Source: Pseudarthrobacter sp. SSS035 (GTDB lineage: Bacteria; Actinomycetota; Actinomycetes; Actinomycetales; Micrococcaceae). From it: DNA of 64,000 nucleotides. Of the stretch, positions 6,946 to 14,928 are shown in pieces. Location of the stretch: contig NZ_CP096882.1 in NCBI RefSeq assembly GCF_023273875.1, positions 496,001-560,000 of the forward strand, read 5' to 3'. Under the pieces are notes generated by a model. The model worked only from the letters and a program-made list of their open reading frames with translations, searched no databases and was not told the origin of the DNA. A program made the position numbers and the translations under genes. Within the stretch, counting starts at the first letter, position 1. Every line of letters starts with the position of its first letter.

Positions 6946-9576
6946 GTGACCGAACAGACTTCACCCCAGACGGCAACGCGCCGGATCGTTGTCGCCGGTG
7001 GCGGCCCTGCTGCCCACCGCTTCGCCGATGCCATGCACACCCGGGGCCTTGAGGGCTGGGACGTCACAGTCCTCACGGAGGAAGCCCACCTCCCGTACGA
7101 CCGCGTGGCGCTCTCCAAGGCACTGACGGACAGCAGCGTGGACCTGACCCTGGGCTCGGCCTCGATGTGGGACCACGGCTCCCTGACTCTGAAGACCGGC
7201 GAGCGCGTGGTCAAGATCAATGCCGGGGCAAAAACGGTTGAGACCGCTGCCGGCAGCATCTTTGCATACGACGACCTGGTGGTTGCCACCGGCTCGGATG
7301 CCATGCGCCTGCCCATCCCCGGCGCCGAGCACGTGTATGTCTACCGCACGCTTGAGGACGTCTGGGCCATCAACAAGGCCATCGCGGAGCTCACGGAAAA
7401 GCTGGGCCGCAAGATCAATGCCGTGACCATCGGCGGCGGGCTCCTGGGACTCGAGTCAGCTGCAGGCACGGAACAGCTCGGCGCCACACCCGTGGTTATC
7501 AACGGCGCGCCGTGGCTCATGAACACCCAGCTGGATGAAGGCGCGGGCCAGTCACTGGGCCGCCTCATCGAAGCCAAGGGCTTTACCGTCCACGGCGGCG
7601 TGTTCCCCTCGCAGGTCCTCTCCGACGACGACGGCCAGGTCACCGGCGTCCTCATGGCTGACGAACGGATCATCCCCGCCGACCTCGTCATCGTGGCCAT
7701 CGGCGTCAAGCCCCGCGACGAGCTCTTCCGCGCAGCCGAAGGCGAGGAGCCGCAGTTCAGCCTGGGCCCGCGCGGCGGCGTGGTCATCAACGACTTCTGC
7801 GCCACGGAAGTACCCGGTATCTGGGCCATCGGTGAAGTGGCCAACTTTGAGGGCATGTGCCTGGGCCTGGTTGCCCCCGCCAACACCATGGCCGAGATCG
7901 TCGCGGACCGCCTCCACGGCGGCGGAGCGACCTTCCCAGGCTTTGACACCGCCACGAAGCTCAAGCTCTCCGGCGTGGACGTTGCCAGCTTCGGTGACGC
8001 GTTCGCCCGGACCGAGCACTCCCTCGAGATCGTTTATGCCGACCCCGCCCGCGGCGTCTACCAGAAGATCGTCACCACCGACGATGCCAAGACCCTCCTG
8101 GGCGGCATCTTCGTCGGCGACGCATCCCCGTACATGAGCCTGCGCCCGCTGCTGGGCCGCGAACTCAGTGCCGAACCGGGCGCTTACCTCACGGCGGCCG
8201 GCGGCGGCGACGCCCCGGACACTGAACTCCCGGACGACGCCATCCTGTGTTCCTGCAACAACGTGGCCGCGGGCACCATCCGCGACACCATCAACGGATG
8301 CGGCGCCTGCGACGGCAACGCCCCCGTCCAGGAACTTGGCGAGCTCAAGGGCTGCACCCGCGCCGGCACCAGCTGCGGATCCTGCGTCCCGATGCTCAAG
8401 AAGCTGCTGGAATCCGAACTCACCAAGTCCGGCGTCGAGGTCTCCAAGGCACTCTGCGAGCACATCGAACTGTCCCGCCAGGAACTCTTCGACGCCATCC
8501 GTGTCCTGGAACTGACCTCCTTCGAGGAGATCATGGCCAAGTACGGCACCGGCGCCGGCTGCGACATCTGCAAACCCACCATCGCCAACATCCTGGCCAG
8601 CCAGAACAGCGCCTACGTCCTGGACGCCGGCCGCGGCACCCTGCAGGACACCAACGACCGCGCCCTCGCCAACATGCAGAAGGACGGCACCTACTCGGTG
8701 GTCCCCCGCATCGCCGGCGGCGAAATCACCCCCAAGAAGCTCGGCGTCATCGCCGCCGTGGCCGAGAAATACAACCTGTACACCAAGATCACCGGCGGCC
8801 AGCGGATCGACATGTTCGGTGCCAGGCTCGAGGAACTCCCGGAAATCTGGAAAGAACTGGTGGACGCCGGCTTCGAATCCGGCCAGGCGTACGGCAAGAG
8901 CCTGCGCACCGTGAAGTCCTGTGTCGGGTCCACCTGGTGCCGCTTCGGTGTCCAGGATTCGGTGGCCATGGCCATCCAGCTCGAACTCCGCTACCGCGGC
9001 CTCCGCAGCCCGCACAAGCTCAAGATGGGCGTCTCCGGCTGCGCCCGTGAATGCGCCGAGGCCCGCGGCAAGGACGTGGGCGTCATCGCCACGGCCGACG
9101 GCTGGAACCTCTACGTCGGCGGCAACGGCGGTGCCACCCCTGCCCACGCCCAACTGCTGGCCAAGGACCTCGACGATGAAACCCTGCTCAAGTACATCGA
9201 CCGTTACTTCATGTACTACATCCGCACGGCGGACCGCCTGCAGCGCACCGCGCGCTGGCAGGAAGAGCTCGACGGCGGCATCAAGCACGTTGAGGACGTG
9301 GTGGTGAAGGACACCCTGGGCATCGCCGAGGAACTTGAAGCCGCCATGGCCAAGCACGTTGACACCTACGTGGACGAGTGGGCAGACACGCTGAAGGACC
9401 CCGAGCGCCTGCGCCGGTTCCGTTCCTTCGTCAACGCGCCCGACCAGAAGGATGACTCCATCACCTTTGTCTCCGACGAGCGTGGCCAGATGCGGCCTGC
9501 CACTGCGGAAGAGAAGGGCAAGGTCCTGATCGGCGCCTCCATCCCCATGCGGCCCCGCGCCGAGAACGAGGTATAG
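6946..9576 (+). CDS. nirB: Nitrite reductase (NADH) large subunit
   Basis: An 876-residue cytoplasmic NADH-nitrite reductase, which carries out the six-electron reduction of nitrite to ammonium. Domains in order: an FAD/NADH-binding reductase (GGGPAAHRFADA near residue 18, GGGLLGLESA near 166), two BFD-like [2Fe-2S] regions (CSCNN...CGAC...CTRAGTSCGSC, then CDICKP), a sulfite/nitrite reductase ferredoxin-like domain, and the siroheme/4Fe-4S domain with CVGSTWC and CARECAE. Length is full. Translation starts at GTG 6946 after an AAAGG. The next gene, cobA, begins two bases after the stop, so the siroheme methyltransferase is co-transcribed. Regulation by GlnR and NnaR is likely. Confidence 0.95.
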   Translation: MTEQTSPQTATRRIVVAGGGPAAHRFADAMHTRGLEGWDVTVLTEEAHLPYDRVALSKALTDSSVDLTLGSASMWDHGSLTLKTGERVVKINAGAKTVETAAGSIFAYDDLVVATGSDAMRLPIPGAEHVYVYRTLEDVWAINKAIAELTEKLGRKINAVTIGGGLLGLESAAGTEQLGATPVVINGAPWLMNTQLDEGAGQSLGRLIEAKGFTVHGGVFPSQVLSDDDGQVTGVLMADERIIPADLVIVAIGVKPRDELFRAAEGEEPQFSLGPRGGVVINDFCATEVPGIWAIGEVANFEGMCLGLVAPANTMAEIVADRLHGGGATFPGFDTATKLKLSGVDVASFGDAFARTEHSLEIVYADPARGVYQKIVTTDDAKTLLGGIFVGDASPYMSLRPLLGRELSAEPGAYLTAAGGGDAPDTELPDDAILCSCNNVAAGTIRDTINGCGACDGNAPVQELGELKGCTRAGTSCGSCVPMLKKLLESELTKSGVEVSKALCEHIELSRQELFDAIRVLELTSFEEIMAKYGTGAGCDICKPTIANILASQNSAYVLDAGRGTLQDTNDRALANMQKDGTYSVVPRIAGGEITPKKLGVIAAVAEKYNLYTKITGGQRIDMFGARLEELPEIWKELVDAGFESGQAYGKSLRTVKSCVGSTWCRFGVQDSVAMAIQLELRYRGLRSPHKLKMGVSGCARECAEARGKDVGVIATADGWNLYVGGNGGATPAHAQLLAKDLDDETLLKYIDRYFMYYIRTADRLQRTARWQEELDGGIKHVEDVVVKDTLGIAEELEAAMAKHVDTYVDEWADTLKDPERLRRFRSFVNAPDQKDDSITFVSDERGQMRPATAEEKGKVLIGASIPMRPRAENEV

Positions 9577-9578
9577 CC

Positions 9579-10613
9579 ATGCAGCTCAGCATTGATCTCA
9601 CCGGCCGCGAAGTCCTGGTCACCGGCTCCGACCACGCCGCCCGCCAGGCGGTCCGCCGCTACGAGGCCGCGGGCGCCGTCGTCTTCCGCCTCAGCACCCC
9701 TGCGGGTGCCGCGCATGACGGCCCGCTGCCCGAGCGTCCCTTCCTGGTCGCAGCGGTCGACGACGGCCAGCCCGGCTGGGAGTCCCTGCTCGAGCGCTGC
9801 ACCGCCACCGGCATTCCGGTGGCGGCCGAGCCGGCCGCCGGACCCGTCGGCCACGTCACCCTGGTGGGTGGCGGACCCGGCACCACCGAACTGCTGACTG
9901 TCGCCGCCGTGAAGGCCCTCGGCGATGCGGACGTGGTGTTCTTCGACCGGCTGGCTCCCTGCCAGGACCTGCCGGACCTGACCTCCGCCGAACTGGTGGA
10001 TGTGGGCAAGAAGCCCGGCCACCACAAGGTGGGCCAAGCCGACATCGAGAAGCTGATGGTCGCCGCCGCCCTGGAAGGCAACAACGTGGTCCGCCTCAAG
10101 GGAGGCGACCCCTACGTCTTCGGCCGCGGCGGCGAGGAAGTGGCCTCCTGCGTGGCAGCTGGCGTGCCCGTCCGGGTCATCTCCGGCGTCACCAGTGCGA
10201 TCTCCGTGCCGGCGGCAGCCGGCATCCCCGTCACGCACCGCGAGGTCAGCCACATGTTCACCGTGGTCTCGGGCCACGCGCCGCTGACCGAAAAGGAACA
10301 CACGCACTTGGCCGGACTGGGCGGCACCATTGTGGTCCTGATGGGCATCGGCACCCTGCACCAGCTCGCGGCCGGGCTCCGCAAAGCCGGTATGCGCCCC
10401 GACATGCCCATGGCCGTCGTCGAACGCGGTTACCGCCCCGGCCAGCGCACCACCATCGCGGACCTGGGCACCATCACCTCCGCCGCTGCCGGGTGCAGCA
10501 ATCCCGCTGTGCTGGTCATCGGCGAGGTGGTTCGCGTGGCGGAAGCCAACCGCGGGCATGCTGAGGCCGCCGCCGACCTCGACCGGCTGGCGGCCTCGCT
10601 GCTCGGTTCATGA
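9579..10613 (+). CDS. cobA: Uroporphyrinogen-III C-methyltransferase
   Basis: A SAM-dependent methylase that converts uroporphyrinogen III to precorrin-2, the first step towards the siroheme needed by NirB. The methyltransferase domain starts near residue 90: VGGGPGTTELLT at 96-107, then LKGGDPYVFGRGGEE around 173 and the PVTHRE loop. The first 85 or so residues look like a shortened, degenerate version of the NAD-binding precorrin-2 dehydrogenase domain of CysG (LVTGSDHAARQAVRRYEAAGA). It is too short to be an active dehydrogenase. Dehydrogenase and ferrochelatase are therefore expected elsewhere. The gene is tightly coupled to nirB and overlaps or abuts nnaR. Confidence 0.9.
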   Translation: MQLSIDLTGREVLVTGSDHAARQAVRRYEAAGAVVFRLSTPAGAAHDGPLPERPFLVAAVDDGQPGWESLLERCTATGIPVAAEPAAGPVGHVTLVGGGPGTTELLTVAAVKALGDADVVFFDRLAPCQDLPDLTSAELVDVGKKPGHHKVGQADIEKLMVAAALEGNNVVRLKGGDPYVFGRGGEEVASCVAAGVPVRVISGVTSAISVPAAAGIPVTHREVSHMFTVVSGHAPLTEKEHTHLAGLGGTIVVLMGIGTLHQLAAGLRKAGMRPDMPMAVVERGYRPGQRTTIADLGTITSAAAGCSNPAVLVIGEVVRVAEANRGHAEAAADLDRLAASLLGS

Positions 10614-10627
10614 AAGGATTGACCCCC

Positions 10628-11782
10628 ATGACCGCACTGGCACCTGCTGCACCTGCCCAGCTTGAAGAGACCTCCGGGCCGGAGGCTGCGGACTCCCCGC
10701 TGGAGGGCTTCCGCATCGGAGTCACCTCGCACCGGCGCTCCCGGGACCTCATCGAGGCCCTGGAACGCCGCGGCGCGGAAGTACTGCACGCGCCGGCCCT
10801 CAAGATCGCCCCGGTGCAGGAGGACATCCGCCTCATCGAGGACACCAAGGCCATCATCGCCGCACGCCCGGACCTGTGCATTGCCACCACGGCGTACGGC
10901 ATGCGCCGCTGGTGCGAAGCTGCCGATTCCTTTGGGATCGGTGAGCAGCTGCTGGAAACCCTCGGTGCGTGCCGGATGTTCGTCCGGGGCCCCAAAGCCC
11001 GCGGCGCCGTCCGCGCGGCCGGACTCGCCGACGTCGGAATCAGCAGCGACGAAACCACCGCAACGCTGGTGGATATGCTGCTCGCCGAAGGCGTGCGCGG
11101 CAAGACCGTGGCCGTGCAGCTGCACGGCTACACGGACGTCCGGCAGCTGGAACGCCTGCGGATGTCCGGCGCCACGGTCCTGACGGTCACCCCCTACCGC
11201 TGGGTAAAGCCCGACGGCGAAGATCGGCTTCCGCGCCTCATCGAGGCTGTGTGCAGCGGCAACCTGGACGTGCTCACCTTCACCAGCGCCCCCGCCGTCG
11301 ACGCCGTGTGGAGTACAGCCCACGAAATGGGCGTCTACAAGCAGCTCATCGAAAGCCTGAAAACCAATGTCACCACGGCAGTGGTGGGGCCCGTCACTGC
11401 CCAGCCCCTGCTCGACGCCGGTATCTCGCCGCTCATTCCGGAACGGTTCCGGATGGGTGCCCTCATCCGGCTGGTGTGCGAGCACCTCGCCCTGAACCAC
11501 GTCCGGCGGCTGGACACCGCGTCCGGCAACCTTGAGCTGCGCGGCCGCAGCCTGCGGGTCGACGGAGCGCAGGTTGAGCTGGCGCCTGCGCCACTGCTGC
11601 TGCTGCGTGCCCTGTTGGGGGCCGGTGGGGCCGTGCTTTCCCGGGAATCGCTGTCGGAGCTGCTGGAGCTGAAGGGCTCGGTCCACGCCCTGGATATGAC
11701 CGTCAGCCGCCTGCGGTCATCGCTGCCGGACGGCCGCCTGGTGGAGACGGTGGTCAAGAGGGGTTACCGGATCCGCGTCTAG
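10628..11782 (+). CDS. nnaR: NnaR-like regulator: HemD-like domain fused to a winged-helix DNA-binding domain
   Basis: A two-domain protein of 384 residues. Residues about 20-270 resemble uroporphyrinogen-III synthase (HemD). Residues about 295-384 form an OmpR-type winged helix ending in VDGAQVELAPAPLLLL and VVKRGYRIRV. In Streptomyces and mycobacteria this architecture is NnaR, a co-activator with GlnR of nitrate/nitrite assimilation genes, rather than a dedicated HemD. Its position in the nirB-cobA operon fits that role. The ATG at 10628 has an AAAGGA ribosome site; an ATG at 10610 overlapping the cobA stop is an alternative. Residual HemD catalytic activity cannot be excluded. Confidence 0.85.
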   Translation: MTALAPAAPAQLEETSGPEAADSPLEGFRIGVTSHRRSRDLIEALERRGAEVLHAPALKIAPVQEDIRLIEDTKAIIAARPDLCIATTAYGMRRWCEAADSFGIGEQLLETLGACRMFVRGPKARGAVRAAGLADVGISSDETTATLVDMLLAEGVRGKTVAVQLHGYTDVRQLERLRMSGATVLTVTPYRWVKPDGEDRLPRLIEAVCSGNLDVLTFTSAPAVDAVWSTAHEMGVYKQLIESLKTNVTTAVVGPVTAQPLLDAGISPLIPERFRMGALIRLVCEHLALNHVRRLDTASGNLELRGRSLRVDGAQVELAPAPLLLLRALLGAGGAVLSRESLSELLELKGSVHALDMTVSRLRSSLPDGRLVETVVKRGYRIRV

Positions 11783-11846
11783 TGACGCGGGCTCCGGCCG
11801 CCTTTGTGTCCCTCCGGAGCGCAGGGAGAGGTGTGTCACGGGTTTT

Positions 11847-11873
11847 GTTACCGGCCGGTAAACGCTGGCGAAC
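11847..11873. promoter_or_regulatory. Palindromic operator candidate upstream of the FAD oxidoreductase gene
   Basis: A perfect 14-bp palindrome, TTACCGGCCGGTAA, occupies 11848-11861. Read as a GlnR box it gives GTTAC-n6-GTAAA-n6-CGAAC, with the same 11-bp half-site interval as the array before nirB. It lies 116 bases or more upstream of the next gene. GlnR or NnaR binding is inference. Confidence 0.4.
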
Positions 11874-11878
11874 AAAGG

Positions 11879-11907
11879 GTGTTTTCCCAGCAACAGCGGG
11901 GAAACAC
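11879..11907 (+). terminator. Hairpin between nnaR and the FAD oxidoreductase gene
   Basis: The arms GTGTTTTCCC (11879-11888) and GGGGAAACAC (11898-11907) pair over ten bases with a single mismatch and a nine-base loop. It could end the nirB-cobA-nnaR transcript, which stops at 11782, or be part of the next leader. No U-tract follows. Confidence 0.4.
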
Positions 11908-11988
11908 GCCTGTAAAGCCCACCGCTTACGCTGGGATTCATCACGAAGTCCCGGCCGCTCCAGCGGCCGCCAGCGAAAGGGCCAGCAC

Positions 11989-12873
11989 ATGTCCGCTCCG
12001 GCACCGTCCACCTCAGTTTCCCCGGCTCCGCGCATCGTCATTGCCGGCGCCGGGCCCGCCGCACAGGCGCTGGTCCGCCAGCTGGACGGTGCCCGCTTCC
12101 GCGGCACCGTCACCGTCCTCAGCAACCGGGACGACGCTCCCGCCGAACTCCTGGAGCTCGCGGAGCTGCCGCAGGTATCAGTCCGCTTCGGCCAGCCAGC
12201 CAGCTTCATCGACGCGGAGAACCGCTCCGTCACCACCGCCGACGGCATGGAACTCAGCTACGACGAACTGGTCATCGCCACCGGATCAGCGCCCGTTGCG
12301 TCCCCCGTGGCGGGCGCCGGCCGCTGCCTGAGCTACTCCACGATCGACGACGCCGCCCGGATCGGCGACGCCGTCAAGGAAGTGACGCGGGAACTGGGCC
12401 GGCGGCCACTGGGGATCCTCGTGGGAACCGGCGCGGCAGCGGGCCAAGCCGAAGCGGTGCTGCGGGCCCGCGGCGTCAGGCCCATCCGCACAACGGTCCG
12501 GCCGGCCGCCGTGGTGCACTCCATCGCCGGCTCAGGCCTGACCGCTTCCGGGATTGTCTTCGAGGACGGCAGCAGCATGAATGGCGACCTGGTTGTCCTC
12601 GCCGAAGAGCGGGTTGCCCGCGATGGAATCGCCGCCAGCGCCGGACTCGCCACCGCCCCCAACGGCGGAATCGCGATCAGCAAGGACTTCAGGACATCGG
12701 TCTCCGGCATCTGGGCGATTGGTGACGCCGCAGCGTTCGACGGCGTCCGGCTGGGACTGCTGGTCGCCGCGGCCTCTGCCGCCGGAGCCTGCGCCGCGCA
12801 GCTGATGACCGCTACATCGGCGGCGGAAGGCGTGGCCGCGGGTATGGCGGAGCGCGTGCCTGCGGCCGCGTAA
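11989..12873 (+). CDS. NirB-like FAD/NAD(P)-dependent oxidoreductase, short form
   Basis: A 294-residue flavoprotein resembling only the N-terminal reductase part of NirB. It has the FAD motif VIAGAGPAAQALVRQL, the second Rossmann motif LVGTGAAAGQAEAVL, and the FAD-binding SGIWAIGDAAAFDG near the end. It lacks all Fe-S and siroheme domains. Its place beside the nirB operon, and a GlnR-like site upstream, suggest it feeds electrons to nitrate or nitrite assimilation, like the reductase partners of assimilatory nitrate reductases. This is inference. The ATG at 11989 is preceded by GAAAGG; the longer upstream frame has no ribosome site. Confidence 0.72.
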   Translation: MSAPAPSTSVSPAPRIVIAGAGPAAQALVRQLDGARFRGTVTVLSNRDDAPAELLELAELPQVSVRFGQPASFIDAENRSVTTADGMELSYDELVIATGSAPVASPVAGAGRCLSYSTIDDAARIGDAVKEVTRELGRRPLGILVGTGAAAGQAEAVLRARGVRPIRTTVRPAAVVHSIAGSGLTASGIVFEDGSSMNGDLVVLAEERVARDGIAASAGLATAPNGGIAISKDFRTSVSGIWAIGDAAAFDGVRLGLLVAAASAAGACAAQLMTATSAAEGVAAGMAERVPAAA

Positions 12874-12974
12874 GCGTCCGCCCGCCGCGACACCCGCTGT
12901 GACAAGATGGTGACCTGAACGGCCACGCACCGCGTGGCTCCGGCGGCCCACAAGGCCACATGGAAAGGACCATC

Positions 12975-13700
12975 ATGAGCAACGCAGCCACTCCTACCGA
13001 CCAAACTGGAGCCGGTACGGTCTCAGCGTCGGGCAACATCGCTTCCTACATCGACCACACGCTGCTCAAGCCTGAGGCCAGCGAAGCGGAGATCCTCAAA
13101 GTGTGTGCCGAGGCCGCCGAGTACCACTTCAAGTCGGTCTGTGTGAACCCTCTCTGGGTCAAAACCGTCAAGACCGCGCTTAAGCGGTCCGGTGTGCTGA
13201 CGTGCTCGGTGATCGGCTTTCCCATGGGTGCCACGCCCAGCGACGTGAAGGCTTTCGAAGCCCGCGGCGCAGTGCTGGACGGTGCTGATGAAATCGACAT
13301 GGTCATCAACATCGCGGCAGCCCGTGCCGGTGACAAGGGTGCACTGGTGGACGATATCTCTGCCGTCGCGGACGCAGTCCACGCGGGCGGAGCCATCCTG
13401 AAGGTCATCATCGAAACCGCATTGCTCAGCGATGACCAGAAGGTCCTTGCCTGCCAGGCATCCGTTGAAGCGGGCGCGGACTTCGTCAAGACCTCCACGG
13501 GGTTCAACGGCGGGGGAGCCACGGCCGAGGACATCGCCCTGATGCGCCGCACCGTCGGCCCCGATCTCGGCGTGAAGGCGTCCGGCGGCGTACGTTCCCT
13601 CGCCGACGCGCAGGCTATGATTGCTGCAGGTGCAACACGTATTGGTGCCAGCTCCGGCATTGCCATCGTCAAGGGTGAACAGGGTTCATCCAGCTACTGA
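12975..13700 (+). CDS. deoC: Deoxyribose-phosphate aldolase
   Basis: A 241-residue TIM-barrel class I aldolase that splits 2-deoxyribose 5-phosphate into glyceraldehyde 3-phosphate and acetaldehyde in deoxynucleoside catabolism. Markers are IDHTLLKPEASE near the start, VCVNPLWV, ADEIDMVIN, the Schiff-base lysine in VKTSTGFNGGGAT, and VKASGGVRS near the end. The start at 12975 has a GGAAAGGA ribosome site seven bases upstream. A small membrane-protein gene follows after 52 bases. PNP in the same window would act upstream in deoxynucleoside breakdown. Confidence 0.95.
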   Translation: MSNAATPTDQTGAGTVSASGNIASYIDHTLLKPEASEAEILKVCAEAAEYHFKSVCVNPLWVKTVKTALKRSGVLTCSVIGFPMGATPSDVKAFEARGAVLDGADEIDMVINIAAARAGDKGALVDDISAVADAVHAGGAILKVIIETALLSDDQKVLACQASVEAGADFVKTSTGFNGGGATAEDIALMRRTVGPDLGVKASGGVRSLADAQAMIAAGATRIGASSGIAIVKGEQGSSSY

Positions 13701-13752
13701 CGCCGGCCCGGAGCCGCCACAGTTTGAGCCCCGCGGGGCCGAGGAGGAAACA

Positions 13753-13998
13753 ATGTCCAGCAAGACCACCGAGTCCGGCAACGCCACGGTACAGACCCCC
13801 CAGAACGAGAACAGCCTTCTGGGCAGCATCCTTCTGTTTGTACCCATGATGGCGCTTTTCCTGGGCTCCATCTACTCCCTGTCCTTCCTCACGCTCGGCA
13901 ACCCGTGGCCGATGGCCGCCTGCCTGGGCATGTTCTTCCTGGCGTTCTGGATCCCGCAGACCATCACCGGCCGCTCCGATTCAGCCGGCGGCAAGTAA
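13753..13998 (+). CDS. Small membrane protein downstream of deoC
   Basis: An 81-residue protein with a polar N-terminus of about 25 residues and two hydrophobic helices (about 27-47 and 52-72) separated by a short GNPWP turn. It ends in a polar, glycine-rich tail. The start is an ATG with a strong GAGGAGGAAA site. I cannot assign a family or function. It is on the same strand as deoC, 52 bases downstream, and a hairpin terminator follows its stop, so the two genes probably form one transcript. Confidence 0.75.
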   Translation: MSSKTTESGNATVQTPQNENSLLGSILLFVPMMALFLGSIYSLSFLTLGNPWPMAACLGMFFLAFWIPQTITGRSDSAGGK

Positions 13999-14023
13999 GA
14001 ACCTCGTTAACTCAATCGTCTGC

Positions 14024-14046
14024 GGCCCCGGATCATTTCCGGGGCC
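14024..14046 (+). terminator. Hairpin terminator after deoC and the small membrane-protein gene
   Basis: An eight-base perfect stem GGCCCCGG/CCGGGGCC (14024-14031 and 14039-14046) encloses a seven-base loop. A short CCTTTT tract follows a few bases later. It lies 25 bases after the stop of the small membrane-protein gene and before the convergent membrane hydrolase gene. Confidence 0.7.
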
Positions 14047-14100
14047 CCAGCCTTTTAAGTCACAGATGCCTGGATCCTGGCCGCTCGAAGACCGGCCGCG

Positions 14101-14925
14101 TCAGCCCGCGCCAAGCAGGCGGCTGACCGTGGCCTTTCCGATCGCCATGGCGGCCGGGAAATGTGCCTTCGCCAACGACCAGGCAGCCACGCACATGCCC
14201 ACCATCGCGTAGGCACTCACCGGGATCAGCACCAGCCACTCCCGCCGGGAACCTGCGCGGCCCAGCAGCGGCAGGGAAAAGGCGCCGTTGGCTTTCCAGA
14301 CGTCGTTGAGCACCGGCAGCTTCCGGAGGAACTTCGGTGGCTTGATGACGATCGGCCAGAGCAGCGGCACACCACCGGTGGTGATCATGTCCCCCACGAT
14401 GTGGACCACTACCCCGGTCAGCATCGAGACTGGCAGCCAGGTCCACTGCTCCGGCGCGAACCAGGTCACCACTCCGGCCATGGCCAGGGCAAAGATCCAG
14501 TTGCTGATAAATCCGGACTTGGGAAACAGCTTCAGCGCCTTGGCCGCAATGTTGATCATGAACATGCACAGCAGGCCGGCACCCACGGACAGCAGGCCCC
14601 AGTCCGTCTGCAGCTGGAACTGCCCGGCCATCATGGCCAGCAGCACAAAGAACGCCGCACCGAGCACCGAGTGGGTGCCTTGCCGGTGCCCGCCGCTGGC
14701 GTTCTCAATACCCACGGCAATCAGGTTGGAGAGCGGCGGCAGCGAGTTGGCCACGGTGCTGTGGCGGTGGTCCCAGTCGCACACCAGCGCCGTCCCCGCC
14801 GTCGCCATCCCGCCGATGAGGATTCCCGTGGCGTCCAGCGGATACCAGCCCAGCGTGTACGGCCCCGTTGAGGCAATAGCTACCCACGCCGCGGCCCCCG
14901 ACGCGGCGTGATGTCCTCCCATCAA
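14101..14925 (-). CDS. Membrane-bound metal-dependent hydrolase (YdjM/DUF457 type)
   Basis: A 274-residue integral membrane protein with about seven hydrophobic segments. It carries the conserved histidine/aspartate pattern of the YdjM family: GGHHAASGAA at the start, then DWDHRHST, then GGHRQGTHS, and VVHIVGD later. In E. coli this family includes the LexA-regulated YdjM. The enzymatic substrate is unknown, though a metal-dependent hydrolase active site in the membrane is predicted. The gene ends convergently with the deoC transcript. Its start is three bases after the end of mfd on the same strand, suggesting translation coupled to mfd. Confidence 0.8.
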   Translation of the reverse strand: MMGGHHAASGAAAWVAIASTGPYTLGWYPLDATGILIGGMATAGTALVCDWDHRHSTVANSLPPLSNLIAVGIENASGGHRQGTHSVLGAAFFVLLAMMAGQFQLQTDWGLLSVGAGLLCMFMINIAAKALKLFPKSGFISNWIFALAMAGVVTWFAPEQWTWLPVSMLTGVVVHIVGDMITTGGVPLLWPIVIKPPKFLRKLPVLNDVWKANGAFSLPLLGRAGSRREWLVLIPVSAYAMVGMCVAAWSLAKAHFPAAMAIGKATVSRLLGAG

Positions 14926-14928
14926 GCT

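Noticed and set aside
7552..9357. A 601-codon minus-strand open frame
   Set aside because: Antisense to nirB, rich in Gly/Asp/Ala/Val and without any domain.
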